Assembly (NCBI RefSeq): GCF_051860505.1 | Contig: NZ_JBHYDX010000011.1 | Location: 76,431-140,430 of the forward strand | DNA length: 64,000 nucleotides | DNA from: Pannonibacter sp051860505 | Lineage (GTDB): Bacteria; Pseudomonadota; Alphaproteobacteria; Rhizobiales; Stappiaceae | Reading direction: 5' to 3' | Part shown: one piece after another, positions 29,047-37,648 of the stretch | Numbering within the stretch: position 1 is the first letter of the stretch | How the letters are laid out: each line of letters begins with the position of its first letter | Notes under the pieces: generated by a model | Databases searched by the model: none | The model's input: the letters and a program-made list of their open reading frames with translations, nothing else | Told to the model about the DNA's origin: nothing | Program-made: the position numbers and the translations under genes

Positions 29047-30096
29047 TCAATAGATGATCTCATCGTCATTCTTTGACTTCGAAATCATGAGCTCGCCGCG
29101 TGCAGCGAGATCCTTTGCGGTGTTGACCATGCCGGTCTGCGCTTCATCGACATCGCGCAGGCGAACCGGGCCAAGCGCCTCCATGTCGTCCTGCAGCATC
29201 TTGGCCGCACGGCCAGACATGTTGGAGAAGAAAAACTCGCGCACCGCATCGTTGGAGCCCTTGAGCGCGATGGCCAGCCGATCCTTTTCGACATTGCGCA
29301 GCAACGTCTGGCAGCCGGCCGCATCGAGCTTCATCAGATCGTCGAAGGTGAACATCAGGTTCTTGATGCGCTCGGCAGACTCGCGGTTCTCCTCCTCCAG
29401 CGCCGCGAGGAAGCGGGCTTCCGTCTGGCGGTCGAAGTTGTTGAAGATGTCCGCCATCATTTCATGGCTGTCGCGGCGGCTGGTGTTGGTGAGGTTCGAC
29501 ATGAACTCCTTGCGCAGGGTCAGCTCAACCTTCTCCAGCACTTCCTTCTGCACCGCCTCCATGCGCAGCATGCGATTGATCACCTCGAGCGCCAGATCTT
29601 CCGGCAGGATGCCGAGCACCTTGGCGGCATGATCCGGATCGATCTTCGACAGCACGACGGCAACGGTCTGCGGATATTCGTTCTTCAGGTAGTTGGCGAG
29701 AACGTTTTCCTGCACGTTGGAGAGTTTCTCCCACATGTTGCGGCCGGCAGGACCACGGATTTCCTCCATGATCGTCGCCACCTTGTCGCCCGGCAGGAAG
29801 GCAGCCAGCAGGCGTTCTGTGGCGTCCACATTGCCCATCAGCGATCCGCGCGAGGACAGGCGGCGGACGAAATCGGCAAAGAGGTCCTGCAGCATGTTGG
29901 GCGTCACAGGCCCAAGCTTCGCCATGGCAGCCGAAATCTGCCGCACCTCGATCTCGTCGAGCCGCGACCAGATCTGCTTGCCGTGCACTTCGCCGAGCGC
30001 CAGCATCAGAACCGCCGCGCGCTCCGCTCCCTTGAGCTCGCGCTCGATACCGTCATCGGAGACGGTCAGCTGGTTCTGCAGGGAATCCGCTGCCAT
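29047..30096 (-). CDS. fliG: flagellar motor switch protein FliG
   Basis: A 349-residue C-ring protein that connects the MS ring to torque generation. N-terminal, middle and C-terminal domains are all present. The middle-domain EHPQ-like segment is replaced by NEYPQTVAVVLSKIDPDHAA (typical of alphaproteobacteria). The C-terminal charged helix FMSNMSGRAAKMLQDDM-like sequence (FFFSNMSGRAAKMLQDDMEA) carries the torque residues. The gene starts 4 bp after the fliF stop. Confidence 0.96.
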   Translation of the reverse strand: MAADSLQNQLTVSDDGIERELKGAERAAVLMLALGEVHGKQIWSRLDEIEVRQISAAMAKLGPVTPNMLQDLFADFVRRLSSRGSLMGNVDATERLLAAFLPGDKVATIMEEIRGPAGRNMWEKLSNVQENVLANYLKNEYPQTVAVVLSKIDPDHAAKVLGILPEDLALEVINRMLRMEAVQKEVLEKVELTLRKEFMSNLTNTSRRDSHEMMADIFNNFDRQTEARFLAALEEENRESAERIKNLMFTFDDLMKLDAAGCQTLLRNVEKDRLAIALKGSNDAVREFFFSNMSGRAAKMLQDDMEALGPVRLRDVDEAQTGMVNTAKDLAARGELMISKSKNDDEIIY

Positions 30097-30099
30097 GTC

Positions 30100-31716
30100 T
30101 TATGCCGCCTCATCCAGCCAGCCGCGCACGATCGTCACGGCCTCGGTCGGGTAATCATCGATCATCGCGCCCACCTTGGCGATGGACGAGGCCTGCAGCG
30201 CGCCTTCGCGCTTGGCCTCTTCCAGCCACTCGATCACGATGCCATCATCTTCCTCGACCAGTTCACCGGCCGGCAGCTCGGACTGCGCCACCAGCGTTCC
30301 ATCCGGAGCGATGACCAGTTCCTGGGCCGTCTTCTCCTCCGGCGTCACGATCCGCTTGAGCAACGGACGAACCACGAAGAGCAGCAGCAGCAGCGAGATC
30401 AGCATCAGCACGCCAAGCTCGGCGAAGCGCATGATGTCGTCGCGGGTAAAGTCGAACATGCCGGCTTCCGCCGTGTCGAAGTCCGGCTCCGGCGCGGTGG
30501 CGAACTGGAGGTTCACCACCTCGACCACATCGCCGCGCGCCGCATCAAACCCGACCGCCGAACGCACCAGGACAGAGATCCGATCAAGAACTTCCTGCGG
30601 GCGCGGCGCATATTGCATCACGCCCTCCGCATTGGGCTCATAGATCCCGTCCACCAGCACCGCCACCGAAAGGCGCTTGACGCGGCCGGCCTCGATGACT
30701 TCGGTCCGGATCGCCTTGGACACTTCGAAGTTGACGATCTCCTCGGTCAGGCTGGACCCTTCGGTATCGCCGCCGGCCCCGCCCGCATCGGCATTCGGGA
30801 TCTGGTTACCGGCCGTCACGCCACCCTGCTGGTTGGTGCGGGTGGTGTTTTCTTCCTTGCTCTGGGTCGAGCGGACAACCTGGCCCTCCGGATCAAACCG
30901 CTCCTGGGTTTCGGTGATCCGGTTGAAGTCGACGTCAGCCGCCACGCGGACACGGGCGCGGCCCGGGCCAACGACACTGTTGAGGATTTCCTCGATCTGG
31001 TTGCGCAGGCGCTGCTCGACCTCGAAGGTGCGCTCCTGGATCTTGCCGGCGGACATGTTGTCCGGGTTGTCATCACCGACGGTGGCCAGCAGGCGGCCGG
31101 CATCATCGACGATCGACACGCGTTCCGGGGTCAGCCCATCCACGGCCGCGGCGACAAGATGCTGGATGGCCCGGATCTCGCTGCCGCCGAGGGAGCCCCG
31201 GACCTTGATCGCAATCGAGGCGGAAGGCGGACGAACGTCACGCTGGAACAGCTGCCGCTCCGGGATCACCAGATGCACACGCGCCGAGACGATGCGGTCG
31301 ATCGAACGGATCGTTCGCGCCAGCTCGCCTTCAAGCGCACGCAGGTGATTGATGTTCTGGACAAAACTCGTGGCGCCGAGCGTATCGGAGCGATCAAAGA
31401 TCTCGTAGCCGACCGAGCCCCCTGTCGGCAGGCCCTCCTCGGCAAGGCGCATTCGCGTGCGCGCGATCTGGTCCTTCGGAATAAGGATCGTTGAGCCTTC
31501 CTGGCGCAACTCGTAGGGGATGGCCAGTTGCTCCAGATTGTTGACGATCTGGGAGGAGTCCTCGATCGTCAGGTTCGAGTAGAGCTGCCCCATTTCCGGT
31601 GCAGTCACCCGGAAGATGATGAAGGCGAACATCCCGACCAGAATTGCCGCCACCGCGCCCATGGCCGCGATACGCGTTGGACCCATGGTCCGAATAAATT
31701 CGATCAATCCGTTCAC
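30100..31716 (-). CDS. fliF: flagellar MS-ring protein FliF
   Basis: A 538-residue protein that forms the MS ring in the inner membrane and nucleates basal body assembly. TM1 lies at about 16-36 and TM2 at about 428-449. The periplasmic YscJ/FliF-type domain shows SNLTIEDSSQIVNNLEQLAI and YEIFDRSDTLGATSFVQNIN. The FliG-binding tail ends IDDYPTEAVTIVRGWLDEAA. I chose the GTG at 31716 (GTG AAC GGA) because the product then starts at the family's usual point; an upstream extension to 31935 is not conserved. It is the first gene of a six-gene operon with a CtrA-like box 105-121 bp upstream. Confidence 0.95.
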   Translation of the reverse strand: MNGLIEFIRTMGPTRIAAMGAVAAILVGMFAFIIFRVTAPEMGQLYSNLTIEDSSQIVNNLEQLAIPYELRQEGSTILIPKDQIARTRMRLAEEGLPTGGSVGYEIFDRSDTLGATSFVQNINHLRALEGELARTIRSIDRIVSARVHLVIPERQLFQRDVRPPSASIAIKVRGSLGGSEIRAIQHLVAAAVDGLTPERVSIVDDAGRLLATVGDDNPDNMSAGKIQERTFEVEQRLRNQIEEILNSVVGPGRARVRVAADVDFNRITETQERFDPEGQVVRSTQSKEENTTRTNQQGGVTAGNQIPNADAGGAGGDTEGSSLTEEIVNFEVSKAIRTEVIEAGRVKRLSVAVLVDGIYEPNAEGVMQYAPRPQEVLDRISVLVRSAVGFDAARGDVVEVVNLQFATAPEPDFDTAEAGMFDFTRDDIMRFAELGVLMLISLLLLLFVVRPLLKRIVTPEEKTAQELVIAPDGTLVAQSELPAGELVEEDDGIVIEWLEEAKREGALQASSIAKVGAMIDDYPTEAVTIVRGWLDEAA

Positions 31717-31820
31717 GTTTGCCCGCTCAACTTGTTTGCCCCGCCGCAGACACCAAGGGAATCGAATCCCTGCATTGCCGACGCGCCATTGTCCGATAGG
31801 CAAAATTTGCCCGCCAGAAG

Positions 31821-31837
31821 GTAAACAAGTTATTAAC
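31821..31837 (-). promoter_or_regulatory. CtrA-like box upstream of fliF
   Basis: The plus strand reads GTAAACAAGTTATTAAC; on the minus strand this is TTAA-N7-TTTAC, one mismatch from the CtrA consensus. The distance to the fliF GTG is about 105 bp. The rest of 31717-32017 shows another lone TTAACC half-site near 31926 and no gene. Confidence 0.5.
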
Positions 31838-32017
31838 GAATATCGGCACCGGGAATGAGAATGGCTGTATTCCGCCATTTCTGACTGCCGGGCGGCTTCG
31901 CAAAACGGTAGAAAATGCCGGGCAGCGTTAACCAATCACTCATATTTGCCGAAAGGGGCCGCCGAATCCGGGTGCAGGACCGCTCCGCCAGGCTCCTGCC
32001 TCGCACGGCGATCGCCA

Positions 32018-32048
32018 TAAAAAAAGCCTGGCCGTTGGGCCAGGCTTA
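32018..32048 (-). terminator. intrinsic terminator after sciP
   Basis: GCCTGGCC (32026-32033) pairs with GGCCAGGC (32038-32045) around a 4-nt loop; read on the minus strand it is followed by seven T. It lies 44 bp past the sciP stop and separates sciP from the fliF operon. Confidence 0.9.
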
Positions 32049-32091
32049 GGTGTTGGAGGTTCAGTCCGTGCGCGCGGGGGGCGCCGGGCTG

Positions 32092-32367
32092 TTAATTTCG
32101 ATATTGCTGAACCCGCGTAGCACGCAGGCCAGCCAATCCGTGGCGCTCGATTGAGCTCTGCCAGGACAGAAACTCCTCAACCGTCAGCGTGTAGCGCTGG
32201 CATGCTTCCTCCAGCGACAACAAGCCACCACGAACTGCGGCGACGACCTCAGCCTTCCTCCGGATCACCCATCTCTTGGTGCTCGGAGGTGGCAGATCCG
32301 CAATCGTCAGCGGACTGCCGTCAGGCCCAATTACATATTTTACACGCGAACGAATTTGCTCGGTCAT
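32092..32367 (-). CDS. sciP: DUF1153 protein, CtrA inhibitor SciP
   Basis: A 91-residue helix-turn-helix protein. In Caulobacter SciP binds CtrA and blocks CtrA-driven transcription in G1. Visible DUF1153 signatures are KYVIGPDGSPLTIADLPPP and TKRWVIRRKAEVVAAVRGGL followed by SLEEACQRYTLTVEEFLSWQ. ATG 32367 is preceded by GAGAG and matches the family N-terminus (MTEQIRSRVKYV); an in-frame extension to 32382 is unlikely. It is a single-gene unit with its own terminator and two CtrA-like boxes upstream. Confidence 0.92.
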   Translation of the reverse strand: MTEQIRSRVKYVIGPDGSPLTIADLPPPSTKRWVIRRKAEVVAAVRGGLLSLEEACQRYTLTVEEFLSWQSSIERHGLAGLRATRVQQYRN

Positions 32368-32421
32368 TGTACTCTCACACAAACCATGACCAGGTTTAGA
32401 GGTGAGATTACACGCCGGGAT

Positions 32422-32436
32422 TTAAAATTTACCTAA
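32422..32436 (-). promoter_or_regulatory. proximal CtrA-like box of sciP
   Basis: TTAA-AATTTAC-CTAA on the plus strand, TTAG-N7-TTAA on the minus strand: one mismatch. It sits 55-69 bp upstream of the sciP ATG, where a CtrA-activated promoter would place it. Confidence 0.45.
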
Positions 32437-32530
32437 GCAACGATACACCGATGATTAACCACGAAAATGCAAATTCTTCAGTTGTTATTAAAGTCTTCGT
32501 CGCGATTTGCATTGCCTTTGTTCCGACACA

Positions 32531-32545
32531 TTAACGCGTCGCTAA
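32531..32545 (-). promoter_or_regulatory. distal CtrA-like box of sciP
   Basis: TTAA-CGCGTCG-CTAA, the same one-mismatch form as the proximal site and 109 bp further upstream. The 272-bp gap between flgD and sciP holds these sites and no other recognisable element. Confidence 0.45.
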
Positions 32546-32639
32546 CCATGAAATATCAACTAACGTAACGGCTTCAACAAAAAGGCGACCGGCGCGAGAG
32601 CGCCAGCCGCCAGACAGCGAAATGAAATGACTGAAGATC

Positions 32640-33308
32640 TTAAAGAGCTGTCGAGGACACTGACCTGACCGATGCGACCGGAATACGGACATCACCGATT
32701 TTCAGGTAAGCCGTGCCGCCAGAAATATCAACTTTGTCGACTTTTCCCTTCACTTCGGTCGTGACCGTCTGCTGGCTGCTGCCAGAGTCAAAAACCGAGA
32801 ACTTGACCGTGTAGGCTCCCGGGCCTGCGGTACCTCCCTCGGTCATCTTGCCGTCCCAGGTGTAGGAGCCGCTGCCCTTGTTGAGGCTGACGTCGCCGCG
32901 ATAGACCAGCGCCCCGCCGGAGTTGCGCACTTCCACAGTGCCCTTGGCATCATTGGGGACCGAGTAGTTCCAGGTTGCCTTGCCATCATCGAGCATGGTC
33001 GTATCGCCCGCAGCCGAAACATAAGAGTCGAGGTAAGACACATAGCTGCTGGCCTGCCCCGACTGCATGACGCTGAGAAGGCTGGCCAGCTGTTCGTTGG
33101 TTTTAATCCCTTGCTCGACGGTCGAATACTGAACCAGCTGCTGGGTGTATTCCGCCGGATCCATGGGTTCCAACGGGTTCTGGTTCTTGATCTGCGTCGT
33201 CAGCAGGGTCAGGAACAGATCATAGCTGCCGAACAGGGACTCTCGGCTCTTGTCCGTTGCCGACGTTGTACCGGTACCGGCTGCCCCGGCGGCGCTGACT
33301 GTTGTCAT
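32640..33308 (-). CDS. flgD: flagellar hook capping protein FlgD
   Basis: A 222-residue scaffold needed for hook polymerisation, secreted by the flagellar exporter. The N-terminal FlgD domain is clear (FLTLLTTQIKNQNPLEPMDP, then AEYTQQLVQYSTVEQGIKTN). A FLgD-Ig/tudor region follows with GSYTWDGKMTEGGTAGPGAY. The gene lies 151 bp after fliK on the same strand. It is probably expressed with fliK from the sigma-54 promoter at 35.77 kb. Confidence 0.95.
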   Translation of the reverse strand: MTTVSAAGAAGTGTTSATDKSRESLFGSYDLFLTLLTTQIKNQNPLEPMDPAEYTQQLVQYSTVEQGIKTNEQLASLLSVMQSGQASSYVSYLDSYVSAAGDTTMLDDGKATWNYSVPNDAKGTVEVRNSGGALVYRGDVSLNKGSGSYTWDGKMTEGGTAGPGAYTVKFSVFDSGSSQQTVTTEVKGKVDKVDISGGTAYLKIGDVRIPVASVRSVSSTAL

Positions 33309-33459
33309 GTCACATAAACTCCTTCAGTCGTTCCGAACCTGGAGCAGCTTTCCGTTTCCATGAAACGCACAGCGACCCGGTTTGTTGTTTGTTGCGCTCC
33401 TCCAAAGAGAAGCGCGTTTCATGCTGGCTTCCGTGATGCGCGGGCACCTGGAACCCGCC

Positions 33460-35682
33460 TCAAATCCGAATATCGAGCCCGCCCGATGCACTGCCCCGAT
33501 AAAGCTGCGCCACGCGTTCGCTGGCAAGGCGCTCTGCCTGGGTCGCATCGGCCTCAGCCGGCTGGCCGTCGCCGCCCTGCTGCCGGGAGCCATTGGGATC
33601 GCGGCCCTCGCCACTGAACGCGAATGACCGCCCGCCCTCATCGCGCAGCGAAAACTGCAGGCTGCCCTGCTCCGCCTTAAGACCCGCCGCTTCCAGGGCC
33701 CGCTCGAGGCTGCGCTGGTCACGCATGAACAGGTCAAGGGTTTCCGACTTGTCGACCGTCAGCTTGGCCTTGACCTCGCCATCCTTGGTGACCGTCATTT
33801 CGACATCAATGCGGCCAAGCTCTGCCGGGTCGAGACGGATCTGGAACCGGCTCTGGCCCGGCCGGGCCTGCTGCTGCATCTGGACTGCGACCTGCGCCGC
33901 CGCTGCCTGGGCCATCTGCGGCCCCGGCAAGTTGGCGGCCTGCGCCTCGGCCCGTGTCATTGGGGCAGCACCCCGGGCACCGAACAGTGCGTCCGCCTCA
34001 CCGAAGCTTTCACCGAACTCGGCAACGGCAGCGGCGGCCTCCAAGGCGATGGCCATCGCCGGATTTTCTACCTGCGCCTGACCGGCGGCTGCCTGGCCTG
34101 TCGCGCGGGCGGCCGCTTCAGCTGACCCGGCCATGGCCGCATCGGCACCAGCCGTGCCGCGCGGCGACGACGCCTCAGTGAACTGTCCCTCGGCGGCGGC
34201 GGCAAGGCGGTTGGCCAGAGGCGAGCGGTCCTGTATCTCGGCCAGATCCGCTGCATCCGGATCCCCCGCTTGCGTTGCCAGTGCCGGACGGGTGCTCGGC
34301 GCGCGGGTCGTCCCGCCATTTACAACTTGCGCCGCCGCACCAGCAGCCAAAACAGGCGCGGGATCTGCAGCATCGAAACCGGACTCCGGTCGGCCGGCCG
34401 CTTCGACAGTGGCCGCCTCGACATCAGAACCGGCCACGGCCAGCTGCAGCAGGCCCGGGGCAGCGCCGGCCGGCACCATGACCGGCTGGGCCGGCGGCAC
34501 AGCCTGGACATTCACCGGCTGGACAAGACCACTTGCCTGTGGCTGGGCCGGCGTGATCTCCGCCTTCAAGGTGAAGGCGCCGCCGACGGCCTCGGCCAGC
34601 CGGGCGAACAACGGATTGACGTCAGCCGCGCCTGACGCCTGTGCCTGTGCCTGTGCGAGCGTCACAGGCCGAACCGGCTCACGCGGATCGACCTTGGCCT
34701 CGACTGTCTCGGCCACACCGATCAGGCCTGCCGGATCAACAGACCCTGCAGCGGCGAGAAAACGGCTTGTGCCACCCTTGCCCGGCTCCGGCACGCGGGT
34801 TTCCCAGCTGCCAGGCACTTTCGGCACCGGCTTTTCCGTCAGGACTGGAGCAGCTTCGGCCTCGCTTGCCGGCGCCTCTGCGGAGACGGCGGATTGAACC
34901 GGGGCAGATGCCGGCGCCTCTTCGTTGTCAGCAGGCTGAACCACGGGGAATGCCGGCGCTGCAGCCGTGACCGTGGGTTGCGCCAAGCCAGGGACCTGCG
35001 CCAGCATCTGGAGCTGCGCCCCCTGCGGCGCGCTTGCCCCTGCCATTGGCGTGGAGCCAGACGGCAGGGCATCAGCGCCAACCTGACCCTGGCCTGCACG
35101 CCCCGCCGCATCAGCGCCACCTGCCCCGAGCGCAATCTCGTCCGAGACAGCACCGGCCGGAGCTTCCGGCACCAGGGCCAGGGGCCCGGCGGGGACCGAC
35201 GCCTGCACCGGCGGCATCAGCGCCGCCATGGCGAGTACCGCCTCCAGGTTGGCAGCTTCCAGACTGGCAGCTTCCAGACTGGCAGCTTCAAGATCCGCCT
35301 TTCCTGGCGAAATCACTTCAGGCGCATCTGGTGCCTTTGCTGCCGCATCCGGCCCTCCGGGCGCCTTGGCCTGCGCCGGCAGCGCAGCCGGAATGCCTGT
35401 GAAACCGGACAGATCCGCCACCGTCATACCTTCCTGCAGCGGCACAGCACCGGCAACAGGCACCATAGCGCCCGGCAGACCGGCCACCTGCTGCGGTTGG
35501 GAAGCCAACGGCAGCACGGCAGCGCCGGGCGATGCGCCAGACGAAGCGGAAGGATCCACGTCCAGCGCCGCCAGAAGACCGGCGAAGGCACCGCTGGCCG
35601 CATCACCGGACGCAGGATCTGCGACCGCAGAACCGACACCCGCTGCACCCATTTGATCGAACCGGAGCTGAAACGCCTGCAC
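33460..35682 (-). CDS. fliK: flagellar hook-length control protein FliK
   Basis: A roughly 740-residue secreted ruler that sets hook length and switches export specificity. The long N-terminal and middle region is Ala/Pro/Gly/Val-rich low complexity, typical of the ruler. The C-terminal Flg_hook domain is clear: SRFQIRLDPAELGRIDVEMT followed by VTKDGEVKAKLTVDKSETLD and LQFSLRDEGG. The start is uncertain: GTG 35682 has GAGGG about 8 nt upstream and was preferred over GTG at 35688/35694 and ATG 35652. A sigma-54 promoter lies 80-95 bp upstream. Confidence 0.9.
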   Translation of the reverse strand: MQAFQLRFDQMGAAGVGSAVADPASGDAASGAFAGLLAALDVDPSASSGASPGAAVLPLASQPQQVAGLPGAMVPVAGAVPLQEGMTVADLSGFTGIPAALPAQAKAPGGPDAAAKAPDAPEVISPGKADLEAASLEAASLEAANLEAVLAMAALMPPVQASVPAGPLALVPEAPAGAVSDEIALGAGGADAAGRAGQGQVGADALPSGSTPMAGASAPQGAQLQMLAQVPGLAQPTVTAAAPAFPVVQPADNEEAPASAPVQSAVSAEAPASEAEAAPVLTEKPVPKVPGSWETRVPEPGKGGTSRFLAAAGSVDPAGLIGVAETVEAKVDPREPVRPVTLAQAQAQASGAADVNPLFARLAEAVGGAFTLKAEITPAQPQASGLVQPVNVQAVPPAQPVMVPAGAAPGLLQLAVAGSDVEAATVEAAGRPESGFDAADPAPVLAAGAAAQVVNGGTTRAPSTRPALATQAGDPDAADLAEIQDRSPLANRLAAAAEGQFTEASSPRGTAGADAAMAGSAEAAARATGQAAAGQAQVENPAMAIALEAAAAVAEFGESFGEADALFGARGAAPMTRAEAQAANLPGPQMAQAAAAQVAVQMQQQARPGQSRFQIRLDPAELGRIDVEMTVTKDGEVKAKLTVDKSETLDLFMRDQRSLERALEAAGLKAEQGSLQFSLRDEGGRSFAFSGEGRDPNGSRQQGGDGQPAEADATQAERLASERVAQLYRGSASGGLDIRI
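35251..35295. repeat. three 15-bp tandem repeats inside fliK
   Basis: GGCAGCTTCCAGACT occurs twice exactly and a third time with changes (GGCAGCTTCAAGATC). In FliK it encodes the pentapeptide repeat LEAAS-LEAAS-LEAAN. Such in-frame units could alter ruler length by slippage. Confidence 0.85.
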
Positions 35683-35761
35683 GAGCACCCTCACTTCACC
35701 GCCACCGCCACACCACGGCCCGAACATGCCGGACAAGGCGGATTTCACACAGGAGTGCCAA

Positions 35762-35777
35762 TGCAATGCCCGCGCCA
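35762..35777 (-). promoter_or_regulatory. sigma-54 promoter of fliK-flgD
   Basis: Minus strand TGGCGCGGGCATTGCA has the invariant GG and GC separated by 10 nt, and matches TGGCACG-N4-TTGCA with one change. It lies about 80 bp before the chosen fliK GTG. FlbD in this window is the likely activator. The remainder of 35683-36089 contains no gene; the mnmA promoter must lie in it but was not identified. Confidence 0.7.
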
Positions 35778-36089
35778 GTTTTCCTCTGGATAAATTACTG
35801 TTTTGAATCAAGAAATTGGCATTGAACCGCCAGCTTCTGCCACGCAAGACACCCATATCCGGCGGCAGAAGTTGCAGCCGCACCCGGCAGAGATTGCCGC
35901 CCCACACCGGGCTGATTTGGCTTTGGCCGCAAGTTTCTGTATAAGCGGGCTGTTTCTCGCAATCGGACCTGCCGGCCCTGACGTGCCTTGCCAAGGGCAA
36001 GCCACCCTGGCCGCGCGCCCGTTGCGGGGCGACGTTTCATCCCCGACTGGCGGACCTTGACCCCGCCAAGGCGCAAGGATCGACCTCAG

Positions 36090-37298
36090 ATGCTGAATTC
36101 CCTCGACCTGCCGCGCGCGCCCAAGGACACGCGTGTGGTTGTCGCCATGTCCGGCGGCGTGGACTCCTCCGTCGTTGCCGGCCTGATGCAGCGCGAAGGC
36201 TATGACGTCATCGGCGTCACGCTGCAGCTTTATGACCACGGCGCCGCCGTGCACCGCGCCGGCTCCTGCTGCGCCGGCCAGGACATCCACGATGCCCGCC
36301 GCGTCGCCGAACGGCTCGGCATTCCCCATTACGTGCTGGACTACGAGCGCCGCTTCAAGGAAGCCGTGATCGACCGCTTCGCCGACAGCTACATGAACGG
36401 CGAGACGCCGGTGCCTTGCGTCGCCTGCAACCAGACCGTCAAGTTCTCCGACCTGCTGGAGACCGCGCGCACGCTGGGCGCCGACGTGCTGGCCACCGGC
36501 CATTATGTGCGTTCCGAGCAGGAAGGCGCGCACCGGGCGCTGTACCGGCCGGTCGATCTCGACCGCGACCAGAGCTATTTCCTCTTTGCCACCACGCAGG
36601 CGCAGCTCGACTTCCTGCGCTTCCCGCTCGGCGGCATGTCGAAGCCGGCGGTGCGCGCGCTGGCGCACGAATTCGGCCTCTCCGTCGCCGACAAGCAGGA
36701 CAGCCAGGACATCTGCTTCGTGCCGAACGGCAAATATTCCGACGTGATCCGCAAGCTGCGGCCGGAGGCAGCCGAGCCCGGCGAGATTGTGCATGTGGAC
36801 GGGCGTGTGCTCGGCCGCCACGACGGCATCATCCACTACACCATCGGCCAGCGCCGCGGCATCGGGGTGGCCACCGGCGAGCCGCTCTATGTGGTGCATC
36901 TCGACGCGCCGAACCGCCGCGTGCTCGTCGGCCCGCGCGAGGCGCTTGCCACCCGGACGCTGGAGCTGCGCGATGTCAACTGGCTGGGCCGTGAACCGCT
37001 CGCCGGCGACATGAGCTGCGACGTCTTCGCCAAGGTGCGCTCGACCCGGCCGCCCACCCCGGCGCGGCTGACGATTGAAGACGGCCAGGCGCGGGTGGAC
37101 CTCACCGACGGCGAGACCGGCGTCGCCCCCGGCCAGGCCTGCGTGTTCTTCGACAGCGACAGCCCCGGCGCGCGCGTGCTGGGCGGCGGCTGGATCTCGA
37201 GAGCCCGGCCGGTCGGCCTGAGTGCCGCCCCGGACTTTTCCCGTGCGGAAGTGCGCACCCATGCAGTGGCTGTCACCGCCACGCCGGTTCGCGGCTAA
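36090..37298 (+). CDS. mnmA: tRNA-specific 2-thiouridylase
   Basis: Installs the 2-thio group on U34 of tRNA-Glu, -Gln and -Lys. 402 residues. The PP-loop SGGVDSS is at 21-27. The catalytic Cys pair is in PVPCVACN (about 111-114) and SQDICFV (about 210). C-terminal barrel domains follow, with GRHDGIIHYTIGQRRG and ATGEPLYVVHLD. ATG 36090 has AAGGA 10 nt upstream. It is followed by a tRNA gene 273 bp downstream. Confidence 0.96.
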   Translation: MLNSLDLPRAPKDTRVVVAMSGGVDSSVVAGLMQREGYDVIGVTLQLYDHGAAVHRAGSCCAGQDIHDARRVAERLGIPHYVLDYERRFKEAVIDRFADSYMNGETPVPCVACNQTVKFSDLLETARTLGADVLATGHYVRSEQEGAHRALYRPVDLDRDQSYFLFATTQAQLDFLRFPLGGMSKPAVRALAHEFGLSVADKQDSQDICFVPNGKYSDVIRKLRPEAAEPGEIVHVDGRVLGRHDGIIHYTIGQRRGIGVATGEPLYVVHLDAPNRRVLVGPREALATRTLELRDVNWLGREPLAGDMSCDVFAKVRSTRPPTPARLTIEDGQARVDLTDGETGVAPGQACVFFDSDSPGARVLGGGWISRARPVGLSAAPDFSRAEVRTHAVAVTATPVRG

Positions 37299-37449
37299 GC
37301 CCCGCCCCAGCACTCGGAACGCCGGGGCGCAGCCCCCTCCCCCGGCGCAGCCACCGCCCGGCTCGACGACCGGCCAGGCCGGGTCTGGCTCCCCGGCACG
37401 TTCATCCACAGCCGGCAAAAAACTCTGATGCGGGAGGCCGCAAGTCCGC

Positions 37450-37479
37450 TTGACAGGCCGCCCCGCTCCTTTCTATAAG
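37450..37479 (+). promoter_or_regulatory. sigma-70-type promoter before tRNA-Met
   Basis: A consensus TTGACA (37450-37455), 18-bp spacer and TATAAG (37474-37479), about 90 bp upstream of the tRNA. This is the best -35/-10 pair in the window and fits a strongly expressed stable RNA. The rest of 37299-37571 shows no gene. Confidence 0.75.
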
Positions 37480-37571
37480 CACGCCACATCCGGCGTCGCC
37501 CAAGACGCTGGTCCATCCGACCCCGGCACATTGGCTAACCACGGCCAACACGCCTGGACTTCGGACCGGAT

Positions 37572-37648
37572 GGCGGAGTAGCTCAGTTGGTTAGAGCAGC
37601 GGAATCATAATCCGCGTGTCGGGGGTTCGAGTCCCTCCTCCGCTACCA
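37572..37648 (+). tRNA. tRNA-Met (anticodon CAT), elongator type
   Basis: A 77-nt cloverleaf with encoded CCA: acceptor GGCGGAG...CTCCGCT, D stem GCTC/GAGC, anticodon stem GCGGA/TCCGC around loop ATCATAA, T arm GGGGGTTCGAGTCCCTC (a closing mismatch tolerated). The CAT anticodon also occurs in fMet and Ile2 tRNAs. The A-T/G-rich acceptor and lack of the fMet GGG/CCC anticodon-stem pairs favour elongator Met. Confidence 0.93.
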
